Below, piece after piece: positions 9,001 through 17,862 of a DNA stretch of 64,000 nucleotides. The notes under the pieces were generated by a model. It was not told where the DNA came from, searched no databases, and saw only the letters and a list, made by a program, of their open reading frames with translations. How positions within the stretch are numbered: the stretch's first letter is position 1; each line of letters begins with the position of its first letter. Made by a program: the position numbers and the translations under genes. Origin of the DNA: Methylobacterium sp. J-077 (lineage in GTDB: Bacteria; Pseudomonadota; Alphaproteobacteria; Rhizobiales; Beijerinckiaceae); contig NZ_JAKSYJ010000114.1 in assembly GCF_022829365.1 (NCBI RefSeq), forward strand, positions 62,001 to 126,000, in the 5' to 3' direction.

Positions 9001-12000
9001 CAAGGACGACAAGAGGGCGCTCGACCAGTTTCTCAAGGACATCAAGACCAGCGATACGTACAAGAGCCTGGCCGACAAACTGAAGAATTCGGATTTCGGC
9101 AAGGCGCTCAAATCCTACAGCGGCAGCATCAACGGCTACCTGGACGCGCAGAAAAAGGGCGCCGCCAAGCTGCGCGATCTTTCGCTGACCCTGGCGCTCG
9201 GCGGTGATGGCGTGCAGGGCGGGAGCGGCGGCACGGTCTCCATCGAGAATGCCGGCACGATCGCGACGCGGGGCATCGGTTCCCACGGCATCGTCGCGCA
9301 GAGCATCGGCGGGGGCGGCGGTCAGGGCGGGCTCTCGTTCGCAGAGGCCACCAATAGGGCCAACGGCACGGTGACGCTCGGCGGCTCGGGAGGCAGCGGC
9401 AACACCGGCGGCACGGTCAAGATCGTCAACACAGGCCTCGTCGCCACGGCGGAGGACGCCGCCTACGGCCTCTACGCGCAGAGCATCGGCGGTGGCGGCG
9501 GCAATGGCGTCGCCGGCGGCGTCGCCAACAGCTCCGCGAATAAGGGCCTGACCCTCAACCTGACCGTCGGTGGGTCCGGCGGGACCGGGGCGCATGGCGG
9601 ATGGGTCCAGGTCGAGAATCGCGGCACGGTGACCACAACCGGGACCGAGGCGCATGCCGTGGTCGCGCAGAGCATCGGCGGCGGCGGCGGCAGCTTCTAC
9701 GCGCCGTCCGCCGAGACGGCCGACGCGCAAGGCGATACGCCCGCGGCGGAGGACGGGACGGCAGCCTCCGGGAAGGGGCAAACCAAGCGCGACACCAAGA
9801 GCGACGCCCAGGCGCTGACAGACGCGCTGCTCTCGGCGCTCGATATCGAGCGGATCGCCCCTCCTGAGGATCCGGCCGGCGTGTCAGAGAAATCCGGAAG
9901 CCTGACGCTCGGCGGCTCCGGACGCATGGCGGGCAACGGCGGCAGCGTGACGGTCGTCCAGTCCGGCACGATCGCCACGAGCGGCTTCGGAGCCGTGGGT
10001 ATCCTGGCCCAGAGCATCGGCGGCGGCGGCGGCCTCGCCTCGGTCGCGGCCGGCCCGGGCGGCCACAGATACACGTTCGGGATCGGCGGCGCGGGGGGCG
10101 CCTCGGGGAATGGCGGTCCGGTCACGGTGAATCTCACCGCGGACGCGCAGGTCTCCACCACCGGAAGCGCGGCGCCGGCCCTGCTGTTGCAATCGATCGG
10201 CGGCGGCGGCGGCTATGGCGGCGCGCATCAGGTGATGGGCTACGCGGTTCCCTATGCGCTTCGGGACGGGTCCAGCGGCGATGGCGGGGCCATCCGGGTG
10301 ACGCTGGACGACGGCGCCGTGATCCGCACCACCGGCGCGCAGTCCCACGGCATCCTGGCCCAGAGCCTGGGCGGCGGCGGCGGCCTGCTCCTCGACCTGT
10401 CCGGCCCGGCCATTTCGGCTTCGGCGGCGTCGGGCCAGAGCAGGCCTGGCTCCAGCGGACGGGGCGGCGACATCGACATCAGGTCGACCGGGTCGATCAT
10501 CGCGTCGGGCCTGGATGCCTACGCGATCTTCGCGCAATCCGGGGTCCAGCGCACCGACGGCAGCCTCGAGCCCGACCCGGCCCGGGGCGGCCGGATCAGC
10601 ATCCGAGTGGACGGACTCGTCACCGGCGGCAGCGGCCCCGGGGCGGCGATTCGCGTCGATGGCGGTCGCTACACCACGATCGACATCGATCAGCGCGCCG
10701 TAGTCAGCGCGGCCTCGGGCCGGGCCATCGTCGGTGCGTTCAGCGCCGGCGAGATCAACAACCGTGGCACCGTGATCGGCAACGTGGACCTGGCCGGCGG
10801 TCAGACAGGGGGCGTCACCTTCATCAACGGGGGCTTCCACAACACGGGTGCGACGTCGGCGATCCTACGCACCGGGCCCGAAGGCGTCATCGCGCTGGGT
10901 CCGAACGGCCGCCTTAACAACAGTGCCATCCTCGACATCGGCGGGGTCGGTGCGCTCGCCCGGGCGACCGTGACCGGCGATTTCGAGCAGAGCGCCTACG
11001 GGCGCCTGCTGGTCGACATCGCACCCCTGGCGCCGCAGGGGGCCCTGCGCAGCGACGTCCTGACGGTCACCGGCACCGCCTCCCTGAAGGGCGTGGTCGA
11101 GCCGCATCTCATCGACGGGCTGCTGCCCGGCCGGTACACCTTCCTGCGGGCCAGCCAGATCATGGATGCCAGCGCCATCGCCACCGGCGGAAGCACCCAC
11201 TCGGGCGCGGTGCCGATCTCCTGGGCGCTCGTGTCGACGGGCGACAGTATCGCCTTGACCCCACAGGCCCATTTCACGGCGCCTCTGGGCGTGACGCTCA
11301 CCTCGGACCAGCGCAGCGTCGCCCAGGGCCTGCAGGACGCCTGGGACGGCAACACCACCAAGCTCGGAACCCTCTACGGACGCTTCCTCTCAGTCGACAG
11401 CCAGAAAGCCTATGCCGCCGCCCTGGACGAGTTGAAGCCCGAATCGAACCAGGACATCCTGACCGACCGGACGCTCGACACCCGCAAGGGCCTCCAGCGG
11501 GCCATGAGCTGCCCGGCCTTCACCGGCACCGGCACGCTCCTGCGTGAGGGCGACTGCGTCTGGGGCCGCATCACCAGCGCCCACACCACCCAGTCCGCGA
11601 CCGTGGACGACGGCGGCTACCACCAGAGCGCGCTCAGCTACCAGAGCGGTCTCCAGACCGAGTTCGCCCCGGACTGGTTCTTCGGACTCACCGGCGCCTA
11701 TACCCGCGCCATCCAGAGCGACCCGGACCGGATCACCGGGACGACCAGCGATGCCGGCGACGTCTCGGCCGCGCTCAAGCACCAGATCGGCCCCTGGCTC
11801 CTCGCGGCCTCGGCCAATCTCGGCTATTCCTGGGCCGACAACAAACGGTTGATCGACTTCGGCGGCATCACCGCGACGGCGCGCAGCAAGTCCGGAATCT
11901 TCACCGCGGGCGGGCGGTTGCGGGCGAGCTATCAGGTCCTGTTCGGGGACTGGTACCTCAAGCCCTACGCCGATCTCGATCTGCTCTACAGCTACAGTCC

Positions 12001-12379
12001 GGCCTATTCCGAGACCGGCGCACCGGGCTTCAACCTCGACATGCGCCCGGTCGCCAAGACGCTGGTGGCGTTCAGCCCGATGCTGGAGATCGGCGGCCGG
12101 ATCGACCTCGACGACGCGCGCTGGGTCCGGCCCTTCGGCACGCTGGGCGTGACGCTCCTTTCAGACGACCACTTCACGGGCAAAGCGAGCTTCCAGGGCA
12201 CCGGCGCACTCGGGCTGTTCGCTACGGAGTCGGCGATACCCGATCGGCTCGGCGAGCTGGGACTGGGTTTCCAAGTCAGCCTCGGTGGCGGCATCGAGGT
12301 AACCGGCGAGTATCAGGGCCAAGTCGGCGACCACTTTCTCTCGCATGCCGGGACCGCACGCATGCAGCTTCGGTTTTGA
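6056..12379 (+). CDS. Giant glycine-repeat autotransporter (type Va adhesin-like)
   Basis: Outer-membrane autotransporter of 2107 residues. Residues 1-22 are a hydrophilic lead, 23-42 a signal peptide core ending THAG-like (STAHGA). Residues 43 to about 1790 form the surface passenger, built from about 19 units that pair a strand motif like VxNxGTIxTxGxxAxG with Q-S-I-G-G-G-G-G. Two non-repeat inserts break it: a Lys-rich helical stretch at about 960-1041 and a charged stretch at about 1219-1278. Residues from about 1818 to the end form the beta-barrel that threads the passenger through the outer membrane, ending in the aromatic RMQLRF typical of Bam substrates. The passenger should be a long beta-solenoid. 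It stands alone between two gene-poor gaps. Its function is probably adhesion or aggregation, by family only. Confidence 0.9.
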   Translation: MSFLQAQPSVPTCDRKIRDGGQLSVTTVTVVALLLGSTAHGAERPRPQVTMGVDGRNGEANVLSSNVAATRGQNGGDLSLIDIDTAVAGSDGAATIQSGSVGGKGGRGAAIVGLASVPGARGGRGGSVAVTLGEDVAGRGEQITDGAQTDFKPIPRFWVYSRGGNGGDGQKDVGGGGDAGSASLTLSSRVSTEGQAFLGVRVSAVGGNAGFGGTDADQTASRRGGSGGPAALTVTRSGQVITDGVGATAVIIESIGGAGSIRGSGTFYSNPFVTQGGEGGTARLDMSGTIRTSGDYALGGLVQSIGGDGGSQPDAGGQPGARGGDGGTVTVNQRGTIVTEGDYALGLVAQSVGGPGGEGGGSVFGGGKGGNAATGGAVTLTNNGTVTTSGAGATGLVAQSIGGGSALSALPLSALEVVSKTIGGGAGGISYWFGRGGAGGTGGTGGPATIINDGGRITTEGETAFGALAQSIGGSGGTGGGAFPAGAFFSVGLGGSGGGGGDGGLARFTGLGGAIETGGDGSTAVLVQSIGGGGGVGGDVKSVAAGAVISASVAIGGSGGKGGNGGEAQIDSSTTVTTAGYAANGLSVLSIGGGGGVGGVASATAITAPLVTPSGKALPSFAFSAAIGGSGGDGGNGGTAGVVNTGPVTTYGNAAMGLLALSVGGGGGIGGDAAAYALAVAPPGEMAVSVSATLGGTGGGGGNGGTVKVENRGVVQTSGDGAFGIEAQSIGGGGGNGGGATATSNSISLRRNIDVSLAIGGTGGGGGTGGTVTVTQAGTITTGGTYAAGILAQSIGGGGGNGGTSSTLAAPGFSLDKTVNDLLGKLPIADALTVTTTIGGGSGTGNRGGLVTATNQGAITTRGSDAHGIEAQSIGGGGGNGGGASGSAAGKLAVSLKLGGKGGIGGGGGDVAVTNTAAGVITTWGDGSHGILAQSIGGGGGTGGSIAARADSDPDAVGALWQQIKQAIGVADYEKWAKDKSNKDDKRALDQFLKDIKTSDTYKSLADKLKNSDFGKALKSYSGSINGYLDAQKKGAAKLRDLSLTLALGGDGVQGGSGGTVSIENAGTIATRGIGSHGIVAQSIGGGGGQGGLSFAEATNRANGTVTLGGSGGSGNTGGTVKIVNTGLVATAEDAAYGLYAQSIGGGGGNGVAGGVANSSANKGLTLNLTVGGSGGTGAHGGWVQVENRGTVTTTGTEAHAVVAQSIGGGGGSFYAPSAETADAQGDTPAAEDGTAASGKGQTKRDTKSDAQALTDALLSALDIERIAPPEDPAGVSEKSGSLTLGGSGRMAGNGGSVTVVQSGTIATSGFGAVGILAQSIGGGGGLASVAAGPGGHRYTFGIGGAGGASGNGGPVTVNLTADAQVSTTGSAAPALLLQSIGGGGGYGGAHQVMGYAVPYALRDGSSGDGGAIRVTLDDGAVIRTTGAQSHGILAQSLGGGGGLLLDLSGPAISASAASGQSRPGSSGRGGDIDIRSTGSIIASGLDAYAIFAQSGVQRTDGSLEPDPARGGRISIRVDGLVTGGSGPGAAIRVDGGRYTTIDIDQRAVVSAASGRAIVGAFSAGEINNRGTVIGNVDLAGGQTGGVTFINGGFHNTGATSAILRTGPEGVIALGPNGRLNNSAILDIGGVGALARATVTGDFEQSAYGRLLVDIAPLAPQGALRSDVLTVTGTASLKGVVEPHLIDGLLPGRYTFLRASQIMDASAIATGGSTHSGAVPISWALVSTGDSIALTPQAHFTAPLGVTLTSDQRSVAQGLQDAWDGNTTKLGTLYGRFLSVDSQKAYAAALDELKPESNQDILTDRTLDTRKGLQRAMSCPAFTGTGTLLREGDCVWGRITSAHTTQSATVDDGGYHQSALSYQSGLQTEFAPDWFFGLTGAYTRAIQSDPDRITGTTSDAGDVSAALKHQIGPWLLAASANLGYSWADNKRLIDFGGITATARSKSGIFTAGGRLRASYQVLFGDWYLKPYADLDLLYSYSPAYSETGAPGFNLDMRPVAKTLVAFSPMLEIGGRIDLDDARWVRPFGTLGVTLLSDDHFTGKASFQGTGALGLFATESAIPDRLGELGLGFQVSLGGGIEVTGEYQGQVGDHFLSHAGTARMQLRF

Positions 12380-12854
12380 GGGCCGGGCATGGTTGGATTT
12401 AAGGCTGCCGATGTCATCCCCCAGGGCACGCCTGCTCCACGGCGACTTGGTATGCTCGCGGCTTACGTCACCTCGTGGCTCGGCCAGACCCGAGCCCTGC
12501 CCGCGTAGTACTTGTCGAGCGCTATCGTCAGACATCCAAAAGGATTCGACGACGACGGCCGAGCACGCGGACCCGAATTAGGCCAAGGGCCGAAAAAAGG
12601 CCGTTCCGGTCGCGCACAGCCGCGGGGGTTTCGAACTCCTGCGCGATGCGGACGACATCTTCCTGCCGAGCAAGCTCTTTCTCGCGTCGGGCTCTGTGAC
12701 GTCAAAGGTGTTGGGCGGCGGCATGGCTCGCTCGGTATGTGCAGCCCGAATTTGGCGGGATACGGCACGATGTCAAATGAGCAGATCCAATCGAAGCGTA
12801 AATGGCTTACGAAAACCGCCGTCGAAATTTGTGCGTCCACATACACGAACGAGA

Positions 12855-12886
12855 GAAGGGCGCGAAGCTTTCGCATCGCGCCCTTC
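12855..12886. terminator. Stem-loop downstream of nrdJ (11-bp stem)
   Basis: Bases 12855-12865 and 12876-12886 are perfectly complementary with a 10-nt loop, and GC-rich. It lies about 100 bp past the nrdJ stop. No T-run follows on the nrdJ strand, so factor-independent termination is doubtful; it could instead protect the mRNA 3' end. Confidence 0.35.
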
Positions 12887-12911
12887 CAGAAAGCAACTCT
12901 ATGCTTCGAAG

Positions 12912-12938
12912 CGACCTAGACTATGGTTCTCTAGGTCG
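12912..12938. terminator. Second stem-loop downstream of nrdJ (9-bp stem)
   Basis: Bases 12912-12920 and 12930-12938 pair over 9 bp around a 9-nt loop, with a further outer GAAGC/GCTTC pairing at 12908-12912 and 12945-12949. It lies 50-80 bp past the nrdJ stop. The lack of a T-run weakens the terminator call. Confidence 0.3.
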
Positions 12939-12989
12939 ATTCTATGCTTCGTTTCACAACACGCTACAAAAAAAGTCGCGGCGCAACCG

Positions 12990-15900
12990 CTACGAGCAGC
13001 CTGTCGTGCCACCGCACGTGTCGCACTTCAGGCATGTGCCGTTGCGGACCAGCGTAAAGTTCGCGCATTCGGGGCAGGCCTCACCGACATAGCCCTTCAT
13101 CTTCGCCTCGGCGCGGCGGTCGGCGACGGTGCGCTCGGCCTTGGCGAAGGGGAGGGTGTCGGCGATCGTTTCGGCCTGGGCGGCCAAAGCCGGCTCAGCC
13201 TTCAGCGCCGAGGTGCCGTGGATCGCGTGGACTGTCCCGCCGGCTGGGGCCGACTGGCCGGTGCTGGCGGCGCCGACGCCGACCGTTCCGCCCGCCGGGC
13301 CGCCCTGGATCAGGGTGAGCCGGTCGGCCGAGCCGCGCAGCAGGCCGCGCGAGACCACCGAGGAGGCCGGCGCGGGCTTGGGGCCCTCGCGGGTGGTGTC
13401 GGCCGCTTCGCCGCCGCCGAGCACCGTGCCGCCGATCTCGGCGGGGCTGACATGGGCGAGGTCGGCGCGGCCGAGATACGACACCGCGAGCTCGCGGAAC
13501 ACGTAGTCGAGGAGCGAGGTCGCGTTCTTGATCGCGTCGTTGCCCTGCACGAAGCCGGCCGGCTCGAACCGGGTGAAGGTGAAGGCCTCGACATACTCCT
13601 CGAGCGGCACGCCGTACTGGAGGCCGAGCGAGATCGCGATGGCGAAGTTGTTCATCAGGCTCCGGAAAGTCGCGCCCTCCTTGTGCATGTCGATGAAGAT
13701 CTCGCCGAGGCGGCCGTCGTCGTACTCGCCGGTGCGCAGGTAGACCTTGTGGCCGCCGACCACCGCCTTCTGGGTGTAGCCCTTGCGCCGGGACGGGAGC
13801 TTTTCCCGCGACCGGATGTGCTCGACCCGCTCGATCACCCGCTCGACGATTTTTTCCGCGACCTGGGCAGCGCGGGCCGCGGCCGGAGCCTGCAGCACCG
13901 CCTCCAGGGCATCGCCGGCCTCGTCGTCCTCATCGGCGATCAGGGCGGCGTTGAGCGGCTGCGACAGCTTCGAGCCGTCGCGGTAGAGGGCGTTTGCCTT
14001 CAGGGCCAGGGTCCAGGACAGGCGGTAGGCCGCCTTGCAATCCTCGACGGTGGCGTCGTTGGGCATGTTGATCGTCTTGGAGATCGCCCCCGAGATAAAC
14101 GGCTGGGCCGCCGCCATCATGCGGATATGGCTCTCCACCGAGAGGTAGCGCTTGCCGATGCGACCGCACGGGTTGGCACAATCGAACACCGGGTAATGCT
14201 CGGGCTTGAGGCCGGGGGCGCCCTCCAGCGTCATCGCCCCACAGATATGGGTGTTGGCGACCTCGATGTCTTTCTTGGAGAAGCCCAGGAACGGCAGCAG
14301 CTCGAAGGTCGGGTCCGACAGTTTCTCGACCGGGACCTTGAGGGTCTGGGTCAGGAAGTCGTCGCCGAGCGTCCAGCGGTTGAACACGAACTTGATGTCG
14401 AAGGCCGATTTCAGCCCCTTCTCCACCGCGGCGATCTTGTCGTCGGAAAAACCCTTGGCCCGGAGGGTCGTCGGGTTGATCGCCGGGGCCTGGCCCATGG
14501 AGCCGTGGCCGACCGCGTAGGCCTCGATCTCGGCGATCTCGGATTCGCGGTAGCCCAGCGCCCGCAGAGCGTCGGGGGCGGCCTGGTTGATGATCTTGAA
14601 GTAGCCGCCGCCGGCGAGCTTCTTGAACTTCACCAGCGCGAAGTCGGGCTCGATGCCGGTGGTGTCACAATCCATCACGAGGCCGATCGTGCCGGTCGGC
14701 GCGATCACGGTCGTCTGGGCGTTGCGGAAGCCGTGGATCTCGCCCAGCTGGAGCGCTCGGTCCCAGGCCGCGCGGGCATGCGTGCCGAGATTGTCCTGCG
14801 GGATGTTGGCGTGGTCCAGGGGCACCGGGGCGATGCTGAGGAACTCGTAGCCCTCGGCCTCGCCGTGGGCGGCGCGACGGTGATTGCGGATCACCTTCAG
14901 CATCGCGTCGGCATTGTCGTCATAGGCCGGGAACGGACCGAGCTCGGCCGCCATCTCGGCCGAGGTGGCGTAGGCCACGCCGGTCATGATCGCGGTGAGC
15001 GCGCCGGCCAGCGCGCGGCCCTCATGCGAGTCGTAGGGCAGGCCCATGGTCATCAGAAGGCCGCCAATATTGGCGTAGCCGAGGCCGAGCGTCCGGTAGC
15101 GATAGGACAGCTCCGCGATCTCCTTGGACGGGAACTGCGCCATCAGCACCGAGATCTCGAGCACCACCGTCCAGAGGCGGTTGAGGTGCTCGAACGCCTC
15201 GACGTCGAAGCGCTTGGCCTGCCGGTCGTACAGCGTCAGCAGGTTGGCCGAGGCCAGGTTGCAGGCGGTGTCGTCCAAGAACATGTACTCGGAGCACGGG
15301 TTCGAGGCCCGGATCCGGCCGCCCGCCGGGCACGTGTGCCAGTCGTTCATCGTGGTGTTGAAGTGCAGCCCCGGATCGGCCGAAGCCCAAGCCGCCTCGC
15401 CGATCTTCTCCCAGAGGTCGCGGGCCTTCAGGGTCTTGGCGGTCTTGCCGGTGGTGCGCTGGGTCAGGTGCCAGTCGGCGTCGGAATCGACCGCCCGCAG
15501 GAAGTCGTCCGTGAGCGAAACCGAGTTGTTCGAGTTCTGGCCGGCGACCGTCAGGTAGGCCTCGGAATCCCAGTCGGTGTCGTAGACCGGGAAGTCGATC
15601 TTGGTGAAGCCCTGACGCGCGAACTGTACGACGCGCTTGATGTAGGCGTCCGGCACGGAGGCCTTGCGGGCGGCCTTGATCTCGCGCTTCAGGGCCGGGT
15701 TGCGCTCGGCATCGAAGCAGGCGTCGCCCTCGGCCTCGCACTGGGTGCAGGCCTTCATGACCAAACCGAGATGCTTGGAGACGACCTTGGAGCCGGTCAC
15801 CAGGGCGGCGACCTTCTGCTCCTCCTTCACCTTCCAGTCGATGAACGCCTCGATATCCGGGTGGTCAATATCGACGATCACCATCTTGGCCGCGCGGCGC

Positions 15901-16721
15901 GTCGTGCCGCCGGACTTGATCGCGCCGGCCGCCCGGTCGCCGATCTTCAGGAACGACATCAGGCCTGACGACTTGCCGCCGCCGCCAAGCTTCTCGTTCT
16001 CACCGCGAAGCGCGGAAAAATTCGAGCCGGTGCCGGAGCCGTACTTGAACAGGCGCGCCTCGCGGACCCAGAGGTCCATGATGCCACCGTCGTTGACGAG
16101 GTCGTCCTGCACGCCCTGGATGAAGCAGGCATGCGGCTGCGGGTGCTCGTAGCTGGAGGCCGAGCGGGTCAGCTCACCGGTGCGGTAATCGCAGTAGAAG
16201 TGACCCTGGCTGGGGCCGTCGATCCCGTAGGCCCAATGCAGGCCGGTGTTGAACCATTGCGGGGAGTTCGGCGCCACCATCTGCTTGGCCAGCATGTAGC
16301 GCAGCTCGTCGAAGAACGCGGAGGCGTCCTCCTCGGAGGAGAAGTAGCGGCCCTTCCAGCCCCAGTAAGTCCAGCAGCCGGCGAGGCGATCGAACACCTG
16401 CGTGGCGGAGGATTCCGAGCCGATGCGCTCTTCTTCCGGCAACGCGCTCAACGCGGCCTCGTCGGCGACCGAACGCCAGAGGAACGACGGGACGTCATTC
16501 TCCTCGACCTTCCGGAGGCGCGCCGGCACGCCGGCCTTGCGGAAATATTTTTGGGCCAGCACGTCGCTGGCGACCTGGCTCCAGCTCTCCGGCACGTCGA
16601 TGCCGTCCAGGCGGAAAACGACGGAGCCGTCGGGATTGCGGATCTCGCTCAGGGCCTTGCGGAACGGAATACCCGTGTAGGGCGACTGTCCGGCCGTGGT
16701 GTAGCGACGCTCGAACCGCAT
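12990..16721 (-). CDS. nrdJ: Adenosylcobalamin-dependent (class II) ribonucleoside reductase
   Basis: Makes deoxyribonucleotides from ribonucleotides with a coenzyme B12 radical and needs no oxygen or partner radical subunit. The protein is 1243 residues from the ATG at 16719-16721, chosen over an upstream GTG at 16728 because an AGAGG box sits 8 nt before it. Residues 474-479 NPCSEY with the following DDTACNLAS form the active-site finger loop. Residues 1216-1243 are a zinc ribbon with CxxC, CxxC and further cysteines (CPEC, CLKCDTC), as in the long alphaproteobacterial form, preceded by a low-complexity linker near 1090-1190. It is monocistronic. Candidate NrdR boxes are at 16961-17007. It depends on cobalamin made elsewhere in the cell. 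Confidence 0.96.
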   Translation of the reverse strand: MRFERRYTTAGQSPYTGIPFRKALSEIRNPDGSVVFRLDGIDVPESWSQVASDVLAQKYFRKAGVPARLRKVEENDVPSFLWRSVADEAALSALPEEERIGSESSATQVFDRLAGCWTYWGWKGRYFSSEEDASAFFDELRYMLAKQMVAPNSPQWFNTGLHWAYGIDGPSQGHFYCDYRTGELTRSASSYEHPQPHACFIQGVQDDLVNDGGIMDLWVREARLFKYGSGTGSNFSALRGENEKLGGGGKSSGLMSFLKIGDRAAGAIKSGGTTRRAAKMVIVDIDHPDIEAFIDWKVKEEQKVAALVTGSKVVSKHLGLVMKACTQCEAEGDACFDAERNPALKREIKAARKASVPDAYIKRVVQFARQGFTKIDFPVYDTDWDSEAYLTVAGQNSNNSVSLTDDFLRAVDSDADWHLTQRTTGKTAKTLKARDLWEKIGEAAWASADPGLHFNTTMNDWHTCPAGGRIRASNPCSEYMFLDDTACNLASANLLTLYDRQAKRFDVEAFEHLNRLWTVVLEISVLMAQFPSKEIAELSYRYRTLGLGYANIGGLLMTMGLPYDSHEGRALAGALTAIMTGVAYATSAEMAAELGPFPAYDDNADAMLKVIRNHRRAAHGEAEGYEFLSIAPVPLDHANIPQDNLGTHARAAWDRALQLGEIHGFRNAQTTVIAPTGTIGLVMDCDTTGIEPDFALVKFKKLAGGGYFKIINQAAPDALRALGYRESEIAEIEAYAVGHGSMGQAPAINPTTLRAKGFSDDKIAAVEKGLKSAFDIKFVFNRWTLGDDFLTQTLKVPVEKLSDPTFELLPFLGFSKKDIEVANTHICGAMTLEGAPGLKPEHYPVFDCANPCGRIGKRYLSVESHIRMMAAAQPFISGAISKTINMPNDATVEDCKAAYRLSWTLALKANALYRDGSKLSQPLNAALIADEDDEAGDALEAVLQAPAAARAAQVAEKIVERVIERVEHIRSREKLPSRRKGYTQKAVVGGHKVYLRTGEYDDGRLGEIFIDMHKEGATFRSLMNNFAIAISLGLQYGVPLEEYVEAFTFTRFEPAGFVQGNDAIKNATSLLDYVFRELAVSYLGRADLAHVSPAEIGGTVLGGGEAADTTREGPKPAPASSVVSRGLLRGSADRLTLIQGGPAGGTVGVGAASTGQSAPAGGTVHAIHGTSALKAEPALAAQAETIADTLPFAKAERTVADRRAEAKMKGYVGEACPECANFTLVRNGTCLKCDTCGGTTGCS

Positions 16722-16730
16722 GAAACACAC

Positions 16731-17235
16731 CTCTCCCGTCGGGACACGGATGTCCCGGCCCCGCTCGACGCGGGGACGATGCCCATTAAGGGGGTCGCGT
16801 TCGCCCGCCCCCGGGAACCGGGCACGCGGCGAGTCAGCGAAGATGAATCAGAGGCGGTCGAACCTGCCGAAACGCACCACAGCGGCGGCGCGACCGATGC
16901 AGAGACATTACCGCCGCCATCGCTCTCACGTCAACAAGTGGTGTGCAGCCGGCCGGTTCCCCGCTAGATGTTGTGCTGGCAACCAAAAGCCTGTGGATAT
17001 CTGGAGCGACTCGGATAAGTGCCCTTCCGGCATTCGGGATTCCGATCGGAAAAATTTTCGATCCACACCCCTAAGTAGAGGCGCGACATTGGAGCCCGCG
17101 AATACGCCGCAGCTGGCGGAGACGGGCGTTGCGGCACAGCGACAGTTGGGCCGAACCGCTGGACTCGAGCGCGCGTGCTCACCATAACGGCGTCACGAGG
17201 CGCCCGCGCGGCGCGGCTTGAAACCGGGACCGGCG
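16731..17235. other. Divergent intergenic region between nrdJ and the NDUFA12-like gene
   Basis: About 500 bp without a credible coding frame. It should carry the promoters of nrdJ (minus) and of the NDUFA12-like gene (plus). Apart from the paired candidate NrdR boxes at 16961-17007, a possible third half-site lies at 17065-17080. I could not identify a cobalamin riboswitch: no B12-box-like conserved core is visible on the nrdJ strand. Confidence 0.5.
16961..17007 (-). promoter_or_regulatory. Candidate pair of NrdR boxes upstream of nrdJ
   Basis: On the minus strand bases 16976-16961 read GCACAACATCTAGCGG, which keeps the CAC-A-A--AT--TAG-G skeleton of the 16-bp NrdR consensus. A second, weaker 16-mer at 16992-17007 keeps the central A-TAT-T-G-G positions. 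Their starts are exactly 31 bp apart, three helical turns, the usual spacing of paired NrdR boxes. NrdR is the ATP/dATP-sensing repressor of ribonucleotide reductase genes. The site is about 240-290 bp from the nrdJ start, so a long leader would be implied. Confidence 0.5.
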
Positions 17236-17652
17236 ATGGCGCTGAAGGACACTTTGCTGCGCGTCTTCACGTGGTGGAACGGCCAGACCGTCTCGCTGGC
17301 GCTCCAGACCGCGCGCACCGGCATCTTCGTCGGCGAGGATGATTTCGGAAACAAGTATTACAAAGCCGAAGGTGCGCTGATCGACCGCTCGGTCGGCTCG
17401 GAGCGGCGCTGGGTGGTCTACAACGGCTACGCCGACGCCTCGAAGGTGCCGCCCGGCTGGCGCGGCTGGCTGTGCCACAACGTCGACCTCGCCCCGAGCG
17501 AGGAAGACTACACGCCGCGACCCTGGCAGCAGCCCCACGTCGAGAACCAGACCGGGACGCCAAACGCCTACCGGCCGCAGGGCTCGCAGCTGTCGTGGGG
17601 CCAGCGGCCGGCCGCGACCGGCGATTACGTGTCTTGGACGCCCGGCGAGTAG
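17236..17652 (+). CDS. NDUFA12-like NADH:ubiquinone oxidoreductase accessory subunit
   Basis: Small protein of 138 residues related to the mitochondrial complex I subunit NDUFA12 (B17.2), found as a supernumerary complex I subunit in alphaproteobacteria. The family signature is GNKYYKAE followed by RRWVVYNGYADASKVPPGW and the downstream WRGWLCHNVD. The ATG at 17236 is preferred to an upstream TTG at 17218 because MALKDTLLRVFTWWNG matches the family N-terminus. The last 35 residues are Pro/Gln-rich and probably flexible. It should sit on the matrix-facing (cytoplasmic) arm of complex I. Its neighbours on the same strand are DUF2155 and, opposite, aat and accC, a common alphaproteobacterial order. 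Confidence 0.92.
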   Translation: MALKDTLLRVFTWWNGQTVSLALQTARTGIFVGEDDFGNKYYKAEGALIDRSVGSERRWVVYNGYADASKVPPGWRGWLCHNVDLAPSEEDYTPRPWQQPHVENQTGTPNAYRPQGSQLSWGQRPAATGDYVSWTPGE

Positions 17653-17862
17653 GCTTGCGGCCCCGGCGCCCTTTTGCCGCCACCGTTCCGGTGTTCACCT
17701 CGGAGCCATCCGATCCGACCGCCGCACCCGTGACGGCGCGACCGGCCTCCCTCTAGAGCCTCGTCCCGGATCCGGGCCGGTGCCCTGGGGTCCTTGTCTC
17801 GCATCGTCGCCTGCCGAAAGCCGGCCGCCCGCTTTCATGACGATGCTTTAGGGGTCCGAGCC

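Larger units (their letters stand above)
12380..12989. other. 610-bp region without a convincing gene
   Basis: Overlapping short frames occur on both strands (for example 12512-12919 plus, 12463-12876 minus) but none has a recognisable domain, a clear ribosome-binding site or consistent codon use. Two stem-loops lie in its right part (12855-12886 and 12912-12938), downstream of nrdJ. The autotransporter stop is at its left edge. A phrase resembling a tRNA T-arm near 12625 has no cloverleaf around it. Confidence 0.6.

Noticed and set aside
7100..10450. Direct DNA repeats (GGCGGCGGCGGC and relatives) suggesting a CRISPR array
   Set aside because: They are codons for Gly clusters in one long open frame, with variable spacing and no spacer structure. 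No cas gene is near.
12600..12660. Possible tRNA, from GGGTTTCGAACTCCT
   Set aside because: It resembles a T-arm only in the loop; the stem is mismatched and no acceptor, D or anticodon stem can be built around it.
12696..15968. 1090-codon open frame on the plus strand
   Set aside because: It is antisense to nrdJ throughout most of its length; its composition is shadow-like (Arg/Gly/Asp/Val rich) and no domain is seen. Long antisense frames are expected in GC-rich DNA.
16731..17235. Cobalamin riboswitch before nrdJ
   Set aside because: Considered because NrdJ needs B12, but no B12-box-like core or paired arms are visible on the nrdJ strand; the B12-dependent form is not usually the riboswitch-controlled one.
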